From: an uncultured Bacteroidales bacterium
GTDB lineage: Bacteria; Bacteroidota; Bacteroidia; Bacteroidales; UBA932
Assembly: GCA_934700615.1 (NCBI GenBank)
Contig: CAKUXR010000001.1
Coordinates: 106,769-170,768, forward strand
Length of the DNA: 64,000 nt
Reading direction: 5' to 3'
The notes under the pieces are model-generated. The model did no database searches, had not been told where the DNA came from, and worked only from the letters and a program-made list of their open reading frames with translations. The translations under genes were made by a program, and so were the position numbers. This document shows, piece after piece, positions 1 through 9,819 of this stretch. Position 1 is the stretch's first letter. Every line of letters begins with the position of its first letter.

Positions 1-873
1 GTTCGCAACAGGCTTGTCAATGCTGGTGGCCACAGCATACTTGCCGTCCTTCTTTTCGAGGCAGTAGAGCTTGGATTTGACGTCAGTATAGTTGCCGAGT
101 GATGAAACCCAGATCGCACCATTCTTGTCCGCAGCCATACGGCACAGATTGATAGCGACTTCGATGCTATATTCCACTTTCATTGACTTCAAATCCACTA
201 CAGAAACGGTATTGTCATAGTCATGGCCGTTCATGGAACGGTAGCCGCCGGAGTTTGCGACATAAGCCTTGCCGTCCAGAATCACAAGCTGTTCAGGCTG
301 ATAGCCTACCTCCACTTCGCCGGTAACCGTATATGTGTCAAGGTCAATGCGGTAGAGCGCACCCTTCTGGTCCGGAAGGTTCTTCTTGTCAGTAGCGACA
401 TAAGAGGTCACATAGGCGCAGTTGCCGGAAAATGCAATATAACGGCAGTTAGGGATATCCACCTTTGCGATACGCTTTACGGTATTGGCATTCATGATCT
501 CCACCTTGTGCGAGCCATTGACTACTGTGAAAACTCTGCCTTTGTAAACCTGGACATCATTGCCCGTATCTCCAAGTCCCTTTACGACCTCAGGATTGTA
601 CCCGGTAAACACATCCCTGATATAGAACGCGTTACGGAAGTTGAAGAAATCCAGCTGAGCCTTATTGCTGCCGCTGTTTCCTTCATTGAGGACATACATT
701 CCTACAGGATTGGCATTGACATCCGCAGGCGTATTCACCTGTTCATAATCAGACGGAACGTCACCGCTTCCGGGGAAAACGGGGATTTCATCCTTGCGGC
801 AACCTGCCGCCATCGCAACCACGGCTGCAAAAACTAGAGCCGTCTTTCCAAAATTCATGAAAATCTTACGCAT
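1..873 (-). CDS. btuG: BtuG-like surface cobalamin-binding lipoprotein (3' end beyond window)
   Basis: Reading the minus strand from the ATG at 873 gives an open frame of 291 codons running off the left edge, so the C-terminus is missing. The first about 25 residues form a lipoprotein signal ending in a MAAGC lipobox. The rest is a run of beta-propeller blades of the YncE/DUF5074 kind, with recurrent patterns such as VLNEGNSGSNKAQLDFF and GEVEVGYQPEQLVILDGKAY. In Bacteroides the BtuG family is a surface propeller that binds B12 and caps BtuB. The gene lies 15 bp after a BtuB-like receptor behind a cobalamin riboswitch, which is what fixes the assignment. An alternative start is the ATG at 858. 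A generic YncE-like propeller is the fallback call. Confidence 0.82.
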   Translation of the reverse strand, partial: MRKIFMNFGKTALVFAAVVAMAAGCRKDEIPVFPGSGDVPSDYEQVNTPADVNANPVGMYVLNEGNSGSNKAQLDFFNFRNAFYIRDVFTGYNPEVVKGLGDTGNDVQVYKGRVFTVVNGSHKVEIMNANTVKRIAKVDIPNCRYIAFSGNCAYVTSYVATDKKNLPDQKGALYRIDLDTYTVTGEVEVGYQPEQLVILDGKAYVANSGGYRSMNGHDYDNTVSVVDLKSMKVEYSIEVAINLCRMAADKNGAIWVSSLGNYTDVKSKLYCLEKKDGKYAVATSIDKPVAN

Positions 874-888
874 AAATATGATAATTGA

Positions 889-2970
889 TTAAAGTTCAAT
901 GCTGAGCGACACCTTGAAATTAGTCTTCGGCATAGGATAATTCAGAACCACTTCATAATCCTGCCCCAGAAGATTATTCACCTCAAGCGAAGCCTTCAGG
1001 ACCTTATCTCTAAGAGTGAACGACTTCTGGACCGACAAATCGCTCGTATAATACGGCTGGACAAGATTACGCCTGACATTCTCTTTCTGGCTATACCTCT
1101 CCCCCGCATAAAGGAAGGTATATCCAAGACACCATCCTTTCCAATATAGAGACACGACAGCGGTTCCGCTATGCTCCGGGACATAGGGTATCTGATTTTT
1201 ATAATATGATGAGGCAGAATCGGTTATGTCAACAGCCCTCTGCCAGGTATATTGAAGTTTTGTTACAAGTTCGATGCTGCCTGCACGGAATCCGAACGAT
1301 GCCGATGCGTCAACTCCCCTGATATCGACTTTGCCGAGATTCAGCATTGTCCAGCGGAACTGCTGCCCCTTGGGATAGGCTATAATTTTGTCATTGACCT
1401 TGTTCCAATACCCGTCGGCGACAATGTCAAAGTTTCTGAAGAATCCGCAATCAAATGATTCAGAATATTTTACACCAATGTCAGTCTGAAGTGTCCGTTC
1501 AGGTTTCAGCCAAACATTGGCGGAATTCGTATAATAAAGGTCATTGAAAGTAGGCATCCGGAACGACCGCTTGCAGAAGCCTCTGAGATACAGATCCTTG
1601 CCGTCAATCAAGCGGTAGGACAAGGTCAATGCCGGTGAGGCCTCGTTCCTCGACGAATCATAGAGATCAGACTTGCGGGCCCTGTCCTGGATGAAGTAGC
1701 CCAATATGCTCGCCTGCATCTTGAATCTTCCAAGGTCAAGGGCAGTGGCCAGTGACAGCATTTCGGTGAAGCGGACCGGCTGCGGGAAAACGACATTGAC
1801 AGACAGGAACTTGTCAGCATCGAGCCAGTTCCACTGGAAATCGAATGACATTGACACATCCCAGAAATCATTGATACTGAAAAGATTCGCCGAAGACACA
1901 TACATCTCTTTCTGGCGGTATCTGTTCGATGTGAAGAGGGTCCGGGGGTCCTTGTCCTCATAGAACGTGTAGTCAGACGCGAATTTGGCATTGACCATGG
2001 AACGGAACTGGCGGGTCCATCCGTTCTCGAAGTGTCCCTGGACGAAGAAGTTGTTGTCTCTCATGCGCTCCCCGTTGCTGAACACATTGCTCACCACAGC
2101 TCCTGGAATTCCCCTGTTGGAGTTATAATTATAGACGCGCATGTTCCATTTGCCGTGGGAGACGGTCCCGTTTACCGACGCCTCGACCCTGGTGGCGCAG
2201 ATGTCTCCGTTCTGGCGCACAGCAGTAGTGTCATAGGCAAGGTGCCCTCTGGAATCGTAGCCACGGCATCTGAATTTATAACGTCCTGTAGCATTGGTCC
2301 AGCCGGCGGATATCCCGGCAGAAACCTTGTCGGATATTTTATAAGCGGTTCTGAACGAAGGGTTTACAAGACCGAACGAGCCTGTCTTCACTGAAGCCTT
2401 GAGTGAGTATCTCCGTCCGGGAGCAAAATGGGGTTCCGATGTAGTGATATATATGGATGATGATGAGCCGAAGTCTCTGGCAGACTGGAAGATATCGCTT
2501 TTCTGTCCATTGTAGAGGCATATCTCGCCGATGTCATCCAGAGAGAACCTTCCGAGATCCGTCTGTCCGTTCTGTGCATTTCCGAGCTGGATTCCGTCAT
2601 AAAAGACAGCCACATGATTGGTTCCCAATGAACGGACATTGACGGTTTTCAGGCCTGCAACTCCGCCATAGTCCTTAAGCTGGACTCCTGAAAAATATCT
2701 CAACGCATCTGCAACGGAGAGGCTGTTCAGACGTTCCAAATCTTTGCCTCCCAAGACCTGAGCCGGAATCGTTTCTTTGTATCTTCCTGACTGTGAATGG
2801 CCTACAATAACTGATTCTTCGAGATAGCGCACAGTGGAGTCTGACGGCACCACATTCCCCTGCTGCGCCGATAAAGGCACAACCCAAAGAAGAATAAATG
2901 TCAATGCAAATACTTGCTGCAGAATCCGTTTCAATGGTATCCGTATTACGTAAATCCGGCACAAGGCCAC
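889..2970 (-). CDS. btuB: TonB-dependent vitamin B12 receptor, BtuB-like
   Basis: A 693-residue outer-membrane receptor. After the signal peptide the plug domain is visible (about residues 50-165: SVADALRYFSGVQLKDYGG, NVRSLGTNHVAVFYDGIQLG), followed by a beta-barrel ending in the aromatic/hydrophobic strand NFKVSLSIEL. The role inferred is TonB-driven uptake of cobalamin. The assignment rests on the cobalamin riboswitch directly upstream and the BtuG-like gene directly downstream; the plug sequence alone would only say vitamin/siderophore receptor. The ATG at 2970 gives an odd N-terminus (MALCRIYVIRIP). A TTG at 2934 would give MKRILQQVFALTFILLWVV, a much better signal peptide, so the true start may be there. 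Confidence 0.88.
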   Translation of the reverse strand: MALCRIYVIRIPLKRILQQVFALTFILLWVVPLSAQQGNVVPSDSTVRYLEESVIVGHSQSGRYKETIPAQVLGGKDLERLNSLSVADALRYFSGVQLKDYGGVAGLKTVNVRSLGTNHVAVFYDGIQLGNAQNGQTDLGRFSLDDIGEICLYNGQKSDIFQSARDFGSSSSIYITTSEPHFAPGRRYSLKASVKTGSFGLVNPSFRTAYKISDKVSAGISAGWTNATGRYKFRCRGYDSRGHLAYDTTAVRQNGDICATRVEASVNGTVSHGKWNMRVYNYNSNRGIPGAVVSNVFSNGERMRDNNFFVQGHFENGWTRQFRSMVNAKFASDYTFYEDKDPRTLFTSNRYRQKEMYVSSANLFSINDFWDVSMSFDFQWNWLDADKFLSVNVVFPQPVRFTEMLSLATALDLGRFKMQASILGYFIQDRARKSDLYDSSRNEASPALTLSYRLIDGKDLYLRGFCKRSFRMPTFNDLYYTNSANVWLKPERTLQTDIGVKYSESFDCGFFRNFDIVADGYWNKVNDKIIAYPKGQQFRWTMLNLGKVDIRGVDASASFGFRAGSIELVTKLQYTWQRAVDITDSASSYYKNQIPYVPEHSGTAVVSLYWKGWCLGYTFLYAGERYSQKENVRRNLVQPYYTSDLSVQKSFTLRDKVLKASLEVNNLLGQDYEVVLNYPMPKTNFKVSLSIEL

Positions 2971-3039
2971 AACGATACCATCCCTGTCAATGCAGCAGAG
3001 ACAATGAACACGCAGTCAATTGTCCGAAACCGCAGTTCC

Positions 3040-3205
3040 GTCCAATGCCGTCATGCACCAGCGCTCCCCGTCCTCCGCAGGGCAGACCGATGGTATCAGC
3101 CGCAACAAGCATTCTGACTTGTGCATTGACAGAACATATCCGTCTTCTGCATATACAGTAGCGGGAACTGCTCAGGATTCCGACCTGATTCCCCCATTAC
3201 GACCG
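3040..3205 (-). promoter_or_regulatory. Cobalamin riboswitch
   Basis: On the minus strand the segment contains the cobalamin-riboswitch core: GGGAATCAGGTCGGAATCCTG, then GCAGTTCCCGCTACTGTATA (matching the family pattern CCCGCNACTGT), and further on AAGTCAGAATGCTTG (matching AAGTCAGGA...). It lies between a TAnnTTTG promoter element at 3209-3216 and btuB. B12 binding would be expected to switch off btuB/btuG. The exact ends are approximate because the outer stems were not folded. Confidence 0.88.
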
Positions 3206-3208
3206 CTG

Positions 3209-3241
3209 CAAAGATAGGACAAGGCCAGTTAAAAACGAAAT
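3209..3241 (-). promoter_or_regulatory. Promoter of the B12 uptake operon
   Basis: Minus-strand TATCTTTG at 3209-3216 matches the Bacteroidetes -7 box TAnnTTTG. A TTTCG at 3237-3241, 20 bp upstream, is an imperfect -33 box. Transcription would start near 3203, just at the riboswitch. Confidence 0.6.
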
Positions 3242-3273
3242 TTTTGTCAACTTGAAATGACAACACAACAAAA

Positions 3274-3299
3274 CCGTCCCGCGGAAACCCACGGGACGG
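3274..3299 (-). terminator. Rho-independent terminator after the TPR gene
   Basis: An 8-bp perfect stem CCGTCCCG/CGGGACGG with a 10-base loop. On the minus strand it is followed by TTTTGTTGTGTTG, and it lies 28 bp after the TPR gene stop. Confidence 0.75.
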
Positions 3300-3326
3300 C
3301 ATCAATGTTATAATAATACAGACGGA

Positions 3327-4625
3327 TTATTTGCCGTATGTAGAATATTTCTCGTAACCTGCCTTGTAATCGGCGCCTTCGTCACGGAAACGGTAGTAAG
3401 CGTTCTTGAGGTACTCAGCCACTCCGGCCTTTACCTGCTCTGACTTGGTAACTTCGAATGCTTTCTCGAATGCAGGGATACAAGCCTTGAGGTCTTCCTC
3501 GAACTCTTTTACGAGTGCCATGTACTTGGTGTCATCAAGCTCGTCCTGAGCCTTTGTCTGAACCTCGATAGCCTTGTTGTAGTACATTGTTCCCTCACCG
3601 ATGAAGCCATACTCATACTCAGGGTTGATCTCTGCGCATTTTCTGTACGCCTTTACAGCGTTCTCGGTATCGCCGAGCTGTGAACGGATGTTACCCTCAA
3701 CATAGTAGAGAGAAGCGTTGTTAGGCTCGTTTGCCTTAGCCTTGTCGAGAAGTTCGAAAAGTCTGTCAGTGCTCTCGTTGCTCTTCAGATAGTAGTTGAT
3801 GAGACCGATGAGAATGCTCTGGCTCTGAGGGAATTTCTCGAAACCTTCCTCAAGATATTTCTTTGTGTTGAGTGTATCTACGTCAGCGAGTTTTGCGAAA
3901 ACCTCACCACCCTCATAGTAGTAGCCGAGGTTGTAGCATTTCTCGAACAGTTCCTTCGCCTTGGACATGTCCTTTGTTGCCCATGCGGTGAAACCTGCAT
4001 TGTAGATAGAAGTCGTGTCAATCCTTGAAAGCGGTGCAAGAGACTCTACCTCAGCAGCTTTCTCGAAGTATTTGCTTGCAGAAGCGAGGTCACCGAGAGT
4101 GTACTTGTTATAGGCCTCTGTATTGTACTTCTGTCCGATGAGATCGAAAGCAGCTGCAATATCTTTGTTCTTTGCATGGCTTGCGTCGAGCTCGTATGCC
4201 TTCTGGTAAGCTGCAATAGCCTTCTCGAGAGCGTCAGCATAAACCGGCTTTGTAACCTCGATGACAGCGAGCTGTCCGTTGGCATTGAAATAGAGGTTCT
4301 TGTCAGCATATACCTCTTTTGTATAAGGAGTACCCTGAATTTCGACAGCCTCTGTAGAAACAGGTTTCTCTGAACCCATCATGAGAGCGAGCTCAGTCTT
4401 GCTGGAACCAGGAATGATATTTCCTGTAGGAGCATCATAAGCCTTCACATACTCCTGACCAAGTTTGAGCCAGGTAGCAGTTTTGACCGCTTTCTTTTCG
4501 TTGCTTGCAGCAGCCTCGGCAGCCTCAACAGCCTTCTTTGCATCCGCTGCAGACTTTACTTGTGCATTAGCCACCTGCATAGAGGCGAGAACTGCCAATG
4601 CGAGAAGAATCTTTTTCATACGCAA
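3327..4625 (-). CDS. Exported tetratricopeptide-repeat protein
   Basis: 432 residues beginning with a signal peptide (MKKILLALAVLASMQVANA, cleavage after the last A). The start is either the ATG at 4625 or the one two codons later at 4619. An alanine/lysine-rich stretch is followed by TPR-like helix pairs from about residue 140 to the end (ALEKAIAAYQKAYELD, SASKYFEKAAEVE, NAVKAYRKCAEINPEY). TPR arrays bind proteins; the partner is unknown. The product is probably periplasmic. It is transcribed behind gyrA (19 bp gap) and ends at a strong terminator. Function beyond a scaffold is not inferable. Confidence 0.85.
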   Translation of the reverse strand: MRMKKILLALAVLASMQVANAQVKSAADAKKAVEAAEAAASNEKKAVKTATWLKLGQEYVKAYDAPTGNIIPGSSKTELALMMGSEKPVSTEAVEIQGTPYTKEVYADKNLYFNANGQLAVIEVTKPVYADALEKAIAAYQKAYELDASHAKNKDIAAAFDLIGQKYNTEAYNKYTLGDLASASKYFEKAAEVESLAPLSRIDTTSIYNAGFTAWATKDMSKAKELFEKCYNLGYYYEGGEVFAKLADVDTLNTKKYLEEGFEKFPQSQSILIGLINYYLKSNESTDRLFELLDKAKANEPNNASLYYVEGNIRSQLGDTENAVKAYRKCAEINPEYEYGFIGEGTMYYNKAIEVQTKAQDELDDTKYMALVKEFEEDLKACIPAFEKAFEVTKSEQVKAGVAEYLKNAYYRFRDEGADYKAGYEKYSTYGK

Positions 4626-4644
4626 TAGTTATGTTTAATATTTG

Positions 4645-7251
4645 TTATTCCTGTACTTCGGGAGTCTGTCCGTCCTGTCCTTCTACAGGAGTTTCAGACT
4701 GGGTACCCTCGGCTGTCCCGTTCTCCGGTGCCGCAGGCTGCTCGTCTTCCTCGCTCTTCGCCACGACTGAAACTGAAGCGATGGAGTCGTTGTCCCTGAT
4801 GTTGATAAGTTTAACGCCCTGGGTGTTACGTCCTGACTGTGCGATATCTGATACAGCCATTCTGATAATCAGTCCTGACTGTGTGATGATAAGCAGGTCG
4901 TTGTCCTCAGTAACGTTCTTCATGGCCACCAACTTGCCTGTCTTGTCAGTGATGTTCATGGTGCGGACACCCTTGCTGCCACGGCTGGTCTTGCGGTATT
5001 CCTCAAAGTCGGTACGTTTTCCGAGACCCTTCTCACCGATAACGAGCAATGTGTGTTCTGCAGCATCTTCTGCCTCAGGCTCATAGCATACCATACCGAT
5101 GGCAGAGTCATCTTCATCAAGATTGATGCCACGTACTCCGGTAGCCGTTCTTCCGAGAGGTCTTGCGTCAGTCTCGTCGAACCTTACGCAGCGGCCGTTG
5201 CGGCTGGCGATAAGCACTTCCGACTTGCCGTCTGTAAGGATTGCCTCAAGGAGTTCGTCACCTTCACGGACATTGACAGCATTGACACCCTTCGCACGCG
5301 GTCTCGAGTAAGCTTCGAGGGAGGTCTTCTTGATGATTCCCTCCTTGGTGCTGAGGATGATGTAGTGATTGTTTATATAGTCCTCATCGGTCAATGTAGG
5401 AACATTGATGATAGCCTTGATCTTGTCGTCAGGGATGCTGAGCACGTTCTGGATTGCCCTTCCCTTCGTAGAGCGGGAGCCTTCCGGAACCTCATATACC
5501 TTGAGCCAGAAGCACTTACCCTGTTCCGTGAAGAACAGCATCGTGCTGTGCATGTTGGCAACATAGAGATGCTCGATGAAGTCGTCATCCCTGGTGGCGC
5601 TGCCCTTCATGCCTACGCCGCCCCTGTTCTGGGTCTTGTACTCTGCAAGAGGGGTTCTCTTTATATATCCGAAGTGTGACAGTGTGATGACCATGTCGTC
5701 ATCAGCATAGAAATCTTCTACTCTGAACTCTCCGGCTGAAGGTACTATCATTGACCTTCTCGGGTCTCCGTACTTCGCCTTGAGTTCCATTGTCTCCTGT
5801 TTGATGATATCCATCTGCATTGAAACATTGGCAAGGACATCGTTGCAGTAAGCGATGAACTTCTCGATTTCGTCGAACTCGGCCTGGAGCTTTTCCCTTT
5901 CGAGTCCGGTGAGCTGGCGGAGTCTCATCTCGACAATCGCACTGGCCTGGGCCTCTGAGAATCCGAATGTGCTCATGAGGGTTGCCCTGGCCTCATCCAC
6001 ATTCTTGGAAGCTCTGATGATTCTGATGATTTCGTCAATGACATCGATCGCCTTCAGCAAGCCTTCCAATATGTGGGCTCTCTTCTTCGCCTTCTCAAGT
6101 TCAAACTTGGTCCTGCGGACAATGACGTCGTGCCTGAAATCCACGAACACCCTGATTATGTCCTTGAGAGTCATTGTTCTAGGACGTCCCTTCACGAGCG
6201 CCACATTGTTTATGGCAAAACTTGACTGGAGAGGGGTGTATTTGAACAATGTGTTCAGTACGACATTCGAGTTCGCGCCCTGCTTTACTCTGAAAATCAC
6301 ACGGATACCTTCACGTGAACTTTCATCATTCATATAGGTGATGCCCTCGATTTTCTTGTCATCGACCATCTGGCCGATCTTCTCGAGCATTTCCTTCTTG
6401 TTCACCATGTAAGGAATCTCGGTCACTACGATGGTCTCACGGCCGTTGTTGTCGACTTCGATTTCCGTCTTGGCACGGACCACGACTCTGCCTCGTCCTG
6501 TTTCATAAGCGTCCTTGATGCCCTGAATGCCCTGGATAAGACCTCCGGTAGGGAAATCCGGTCCCTTGATATACTTCATGAGACCGTCAGTGTCAATGTC
6601 AGGGTTGTCGATATATGCGCAGATCGCATCGCAGCACTCGCCGAGGTTATGAGGTGCCATGTTTGTGGCCATACCTACGGCAATACCTGCGGAGCCGTTC
6701 AGCAAAAGCAGCGGTGCCTTGGTCGGAAGGACCGTAGGCTCCGGTATCGTGTCGTCGAAGTTCAGCTGGAAATCGACCGTATCCTTGTCCATGTCTGCGA
6801 GGACATCGTTGGCAAGCTTCTCCAGCTTTGCCTCAGTGTATCGCATGGCAGCCACAGGGTCACCGTCCATGGAACCGAAGTTACCCTGGCCGTAAACCAG
6901 AGGATATCTCTGATTCCACCACTGGGCCAGTCTGGCCATGGCGTCATACACGCTGGAGTCTCCATGCGGATGGAACTTACCGAGCACCTCACCGACGATT
7001 CTGGCTGATTTCTTCGTCTGGCCGGAATAGTCAAGGCCAAGACCTTCCATTCCGAAAAGCACACGTCTCTGTACCGGTTTCAATCCGTCTCTGGCATCCG
7101 GAAGCGCACGTGACACAATGACAGACATCGAATAGTCGATGTATGCTGACCTCATTTCCTGGTCAATGTTCACTTCTTCGATGATCCCCTTCATTCCTGT
7201 CCCCTCTTCCTGCACTTCAGACCCGTTCTTATTCTCCTCCATTTTATCCAT
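4645..7251 (-). CDS. gyrA: DNA gyrase subunit A
   Basis: 868 residues, the normal size. GyrA breaks and rejoins DNA in the A2B2 gyrase that introduces negative supercoils. The catalytic tyrosine is Y138 in AAMRYTEAK (E. coli Y122). The quinolone region reads [17 protein letters not shown], with Ser at S99 (E. coli S83) and Asp at D103 (D87), the usual susceptible residues. The C-terminal propeller contains QNRGGVG, a variant of the GyrA box, which favours gyrase over topoisomerase IV ParC. The tail is acidic and low-complexity. A second ATG (codon 4) is a possible start. Promoter at 7303-7333. Confidence 0.97.
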   Translation of the reverse strand: MDKMEENKNGSEVQEEGTGMKGIIEEVNIDQEMRSAYIDYSMSVIVSRALPDARDGLKPVQRRVLFGMEGLGLDYSGQTKKSARIVGEVLGKFHPHGDSSVYDAMARLAQWWNQRYPLVYGQGNFGSMDGDPVAAMRYTEAKLEKLANDVLADMDKDTVDFQLNFDDTIPEPTVLPTKAPLLLLNGSAGIAVGMATNMAPHNLGECCDAICAYIDNPDIDTDGLMKYIKGPDFPTGGLIQGIQGIKDAYETGRGRVVVRAKTEIEVDNNGRETIVVTEIPYMVNKKEMLEKIGQMVDDKKIEGITYMNDESSREGIRVIFRVKQGANSNVVLNTLFKYTPLQSSFAINNVALVKGRPRTMTLKDIIRVFVDFRHDVIVRRTKFELEKAKKRAHILEGLLKAIDVIDEIIRIIRASKNVDEARATLMSTFGFSEAQASAIVEMRLRQLTGLEREKLQAEFDEIEKFIAYCNDVLANVSMQMDIIKQETMELKAKYGDPRRSMIVPSAGEFRVEDFYADDDMVITLSHFGYIKRTPLAEYKTQNRGGVGMKGSATRDDDFIEHLYVANMHSTMLFFTEQGKCFWLKVYEVPEGSRSTKGRAIQNVLSIPDDKIKAIINVPTLTDEDYINNHYIILSTKEGIIKKTSLEAYSRPRAKGVNAVNVREGDELLEAILTDGKSEVLIASRNGRCVRFDETDARPLGRTATGVRGINLDEDDSAIGMVCYEPEAEDAAEHTLLVIGEKGLGKRTDFEEYRKTSRGSKGVRTMNITDKTGKLVAMKNVTEDNDLLIITQSGLIIRMAVSDIAQSGRNTQGVKLINIRDNDSIASVSVVAKSEEDEQPAAPENGTAEGTQSETPVEGQDGQTPEVQE

Positions 7252-7302
7252 CTTTCAAATTTTAACGTTTTCTGTTCTAAATTCCGCTTCTATATAAGCA
7301 TA

Positions 7303-7333
7303 CAAAGTTAATAAATTTTTAATTCCGGACAAA
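7303..7333 (-). promoter_or_regulatory. gyrA promoter
   Basis: Minus-strand TTTG at 7330-7333, 19-bp spacer, then TAACTTTG at 7303-7310, a match to the Bacteroidetes primary-sigma promoter TTTG-N19-TAnnTTTG. It is divergent from the clp promoter. Confidence 0.75.
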
Positions 7334-7372
7334 ATACAAGGTGTTTTTCAGCCCCTCTGACAGACTTTGCCA

Positions 7373-7404
7373 TTTGCGCATTATCTGCAAAGGTGTTATT
7401 TTTG
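7373..7404 (+). promoter_or_regulatory. Promoter of the Clp ATPase gene
   Basis: TTTG at 7373-7376, 20-bp spacer, TATTTTTG at 7397-7404. Start of transcription would be near 7411. This places any start codon at 7367 upstream of the transcript and supports the ATG at 7463. Confidence 0.78.
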
Positions 7405-7462
7405 TAATATTGGACCATCAGGCCTTGTGGCGTCACGCCTGCAAGGCACAAAACAGGAAAAT

Positions 7463-9817
7463 ATGGAATTGAAGATATCGGAAGAACTTGACATAATCAT
7501 CAAATACTCCAGGGAGGAAGCGCTGAGGACGGGAAGCTACGGCATTGGCCCGGACCATCTTTTTCTGGGGCTGCTGCGCCATGGGGACAACGATGCGTGC
7601 CGCACCTTGGAGGCATTGGGGACCAACTTCGAGTCAATGAAAAAATTCATTGACAACAGGATCAATACCAATGAGGTTTTGTCCTTTTCCCAGCTTGAGC
7701 AGGTGACTTTTTCCAAAATCACACAGAATCTGCTCGGCATAACTCTGATGGAGGCCACGAAACTTAAGGACCGTCTGGCCAGGCCGACGCATCTCCTGCT
7801 GGCATTGTGCAGAGTTTCAGGAAGTTACGGCACAGCCTATCTGAGAAACATAGATATTGACTATGCCAAGGTTCTGGCATATATGGAGCAGAACGGAATG
7901 CTTGTTCCGAAAGATCCGATCGAGGATGACAAGGAGGAGGCTGCACCGGATGACGGGGCGTCAGCCACGGCAGAAAAGACTCAGGATATCACGGAATTCG
8001 GCATTGACCTTACCAAGGCTGCGCTCGAAGGGAAACTGGATCCTGTCATCGGCAGGGAGCGGGAGATTTCCCGCATCATCGAGATTCTCGGCAGGAGGAA
8101 AAAGAACAATCCTATGATTATCGGCGAGCCGGGCGTCGGAAAGTCGGCAATCGTGGAAGGAATCGCGTTGCAGATAGCCCAGGGCAAGATTTCTCCGGCA
8201 TTGGCAAAGAAACGCATCATATCGCTGGACATCGCTTCCGTAGTCGCGGGGACAAAGTACCGCGGAGATTTCGAAAAGAGGATAAAATCCATCATCAATG
8301 CTGCAAGCAAGAATCCCGACATCATTCTTTTCATTGATGAATTCCATACTATCGTGGGTGCCGGCGGCGGTCAGGGCAGTCTGGACGCGGCGAACATGCT
8401 CAAACCGGCATTGGCCCGCGGCGAGATCCAATGTATCGGCGCGACCACGCTGGACGAGTTCACGAAAATCGTGGAGAAGAACGGGGCTCTGGACAGGCGT
8501 TTCCAGAAAATCACGGTGGAGCCGACTGACGTTCCGCAGACTCTGGCCATCCTGAAAAACCTCAGGTCAAGTTACGAGAGTTATCACAACGTCAAGTATG
8601 ACGATGCTGCACTCGAAGCCTGTGTGAGGCTGACTGACAGATACTTGCCGGACCAGTTCCTTCCCGACAAGGCAATCGACGCGATGGATGAGGCCGGTTC
8701 GATGGTCCGGATAAAGGCCGGAGCGAAAAAGGGCATCGTCAATGCTGAAGACATCGCTACTGTGGTGTCCAAAATAACCGGAATTCCTGTAAACAAGGTG
8801 GCGGAATCCGAAGGCGTGAGGCTGTTCCGCATGAGGGAGAGGCTCAAGGAACGCATCATCGGGCAGGACGAGGCCATTGACACTATAGTCAGTGCCATCC
8901 AGAGGAGCCGCGCCGGACTGAAAGATCCGGACAGGCCGATAGGGTCTTTCCTGTTTTTCGGACCGACAGGAGTGGGCAAGACGGAACTGGCCAAGTGCCT
9001 TGCCGAGTATCTGTTTGATTCCAAGGACAATATGGTCAGAATCGACATGAGTGAGTACATGGAGAAGTTCTCCGTATCAAGGCTGATCGGAGCGCCTCCG
9101 GGATATGTCGGATATGAGGAGGGAGGACAACTCAGCGAGAAGGTGCGCAGGAAGCCGTACTGTGTCGTATTGCTGGACGAGATAGAGAAGGCGCATCCGG
9201 ACATTTTCAACATTCTGCTTCAGGTAATGGATGACGGACGTCTCACGGACAGCGAGGGACGCACTGTAAGTTTCAAGAACACTATCATCATAATGACCTC
9301 CAATGTGGGAAGCCGCGACATCCAGGAATACGGAAGGGGCGTCGGTTTCAGTACTGCGGGGCGCAAGGTGGAGACCAACAGGCAGATGGTACTAGAAAAG
9401 GCGGTCCGCAAGGTCTTTCCTCCTGAGTTCATGAACAGGGTGGACGAAAAGATATTCTTCCACGAACTCGGAAAGGAAGACATGACAAGGATTGTGGACA
9501 TCGAGCTGAAGGATCTGAAAAAAAGGTCGGCAGAGGCGGGTTATCCTATCACCGTTCCGGCTTCCGTAAAGAACTTCGTGGCGGAGGCGGGATTTGACCC
9601 GGCCTATGGAGCAAGACCTCTCAAGCGTGCTATCGTAAAGTATATCGAAGCCCCTGTGTCAGAGTTCATTATCGGATGCAAGGCCACCTCGGGAGAGGCT
9701 CCTGAAATGGGCGGATGTCCGATAAAACTGGTTCTGAACAAGGAGAAGACGGATACGATAGTTATGGTGAACGTAAGCAAAAAGACAGCGGCAGAGCCTG
9801 CTGAAAAATTCATATAG
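7463..9817 (+). CDS. clpC: Clp protease ATP-binding subunit (ClpC/ClpA class), lacking the M domain
   Basis: 784-residue AAA+ unfoldase. The N-domain is residues 1-145. D1 has Walker A GEPGVGKS (221-228) and Walker B IILFIDE; D2 has Walker A GPTGVGKT (500-507) and Walker B VVLLDE (568-573). A ClpP-docking tripeptide VGF is at 627-629 in GRGVGFS, so it should feed ClpP. Between MDEAGS (408-413) and DIATVVSKITGIP (430-442) there are only about 16 residues, where ClpC and ClpB carry a coiled-coil M domain; this is the ClpA layout. The start is chosen from the promoter position. A HAD phosphatase gene follows 2 bp later. Confidence 0.88.
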   Translation: MELKISEELDIIIKYSREEALRTGSYGIGPDHLFLGLLRHGDNDACRTLEALGTNFESMKKFIDNRINTNEVLSFSQLEQVTFSKITQNLLGITLMEATKLKDRLARPTHLLLALCRVSGSYGTAYLRNIDIDYAKVLAYMEQNGMLVPKDPIEDDKEEAAPDDGASATAEKTQDITEFGIDLTKAALEGKLDPVIGREREISRIIEILGRRKKNNPMIIGEPGVGKSAIVEGIALQIAQGKISPALAKKRIISLDIASVVAGTKYRGDFEKRIKSIINAASKNPDIILFIDEFHTIVGAGGGQGSLDAANMLKPALARGEIQCIGATTLDEFTKIVEKNGALDRRFQKITVEPTDVPQTLAILKNLRSSYESYHNVKYDDAALEACVRLTDRYLPDQFLPDKAIDAMDEAGSMVRIKAGAKKGIVNAEDIATVVSKITGIPVNKVAESEGVRLFRMRERLKERIIGQDEAIDTIVSAIQRSRAGLKDPDRPIGSFLFFGPTGVGKTELAKCLAEYLFDSKDNMVRIDMSEYMEKFSVSRLIGAPPGYVGYEEGGQLSEKVRRKPYCVVLLDEIEKAHPDIFNILLQVMDDGRLTDSEGRTVSFKNTIIIMTSNVGSRDIQEYGRGVGFSTAGRKVETNRQMVLEKAVRKVFPPEFMNRVDEKIFFHELGKEDMTRIVDIELKDLKKRSAEAGYPITVPASVKNFVAEAGFDPAYGARPLKRAIVKYIEAPVSEFIIGCKATSGEAPEMGGCPIKLVLNKEKTDTIVMVNVSKKTAAEPAEKFI

Positions 9818-9819
9818 AA

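Noticed and set aside
223..837. Plus-strand open frame of 204 codons
   Set aside because: It is the shadow of the BtuG-like minus-strand gene, which carries a lipoprotein signal and propeller pattern.
3096..3305. Minus-strand open frame of 69 codons
   Set aside because: It overlaps the cobalamin riboswitch and the btuB promoter and has no protein-like pattern.
6900..7000. Considered a quinolone-resistance substitution in gyrA
   Set aside because: The key positions are Ser and Asp, the common susceptible residues.
4645..7251. Considered topoisomerase IV subunit A (ParC) instead of gyrase
   Set aside because: A GyrA-box-like QNRGGVG is in the C-terminal domain and the length fits GyrA.
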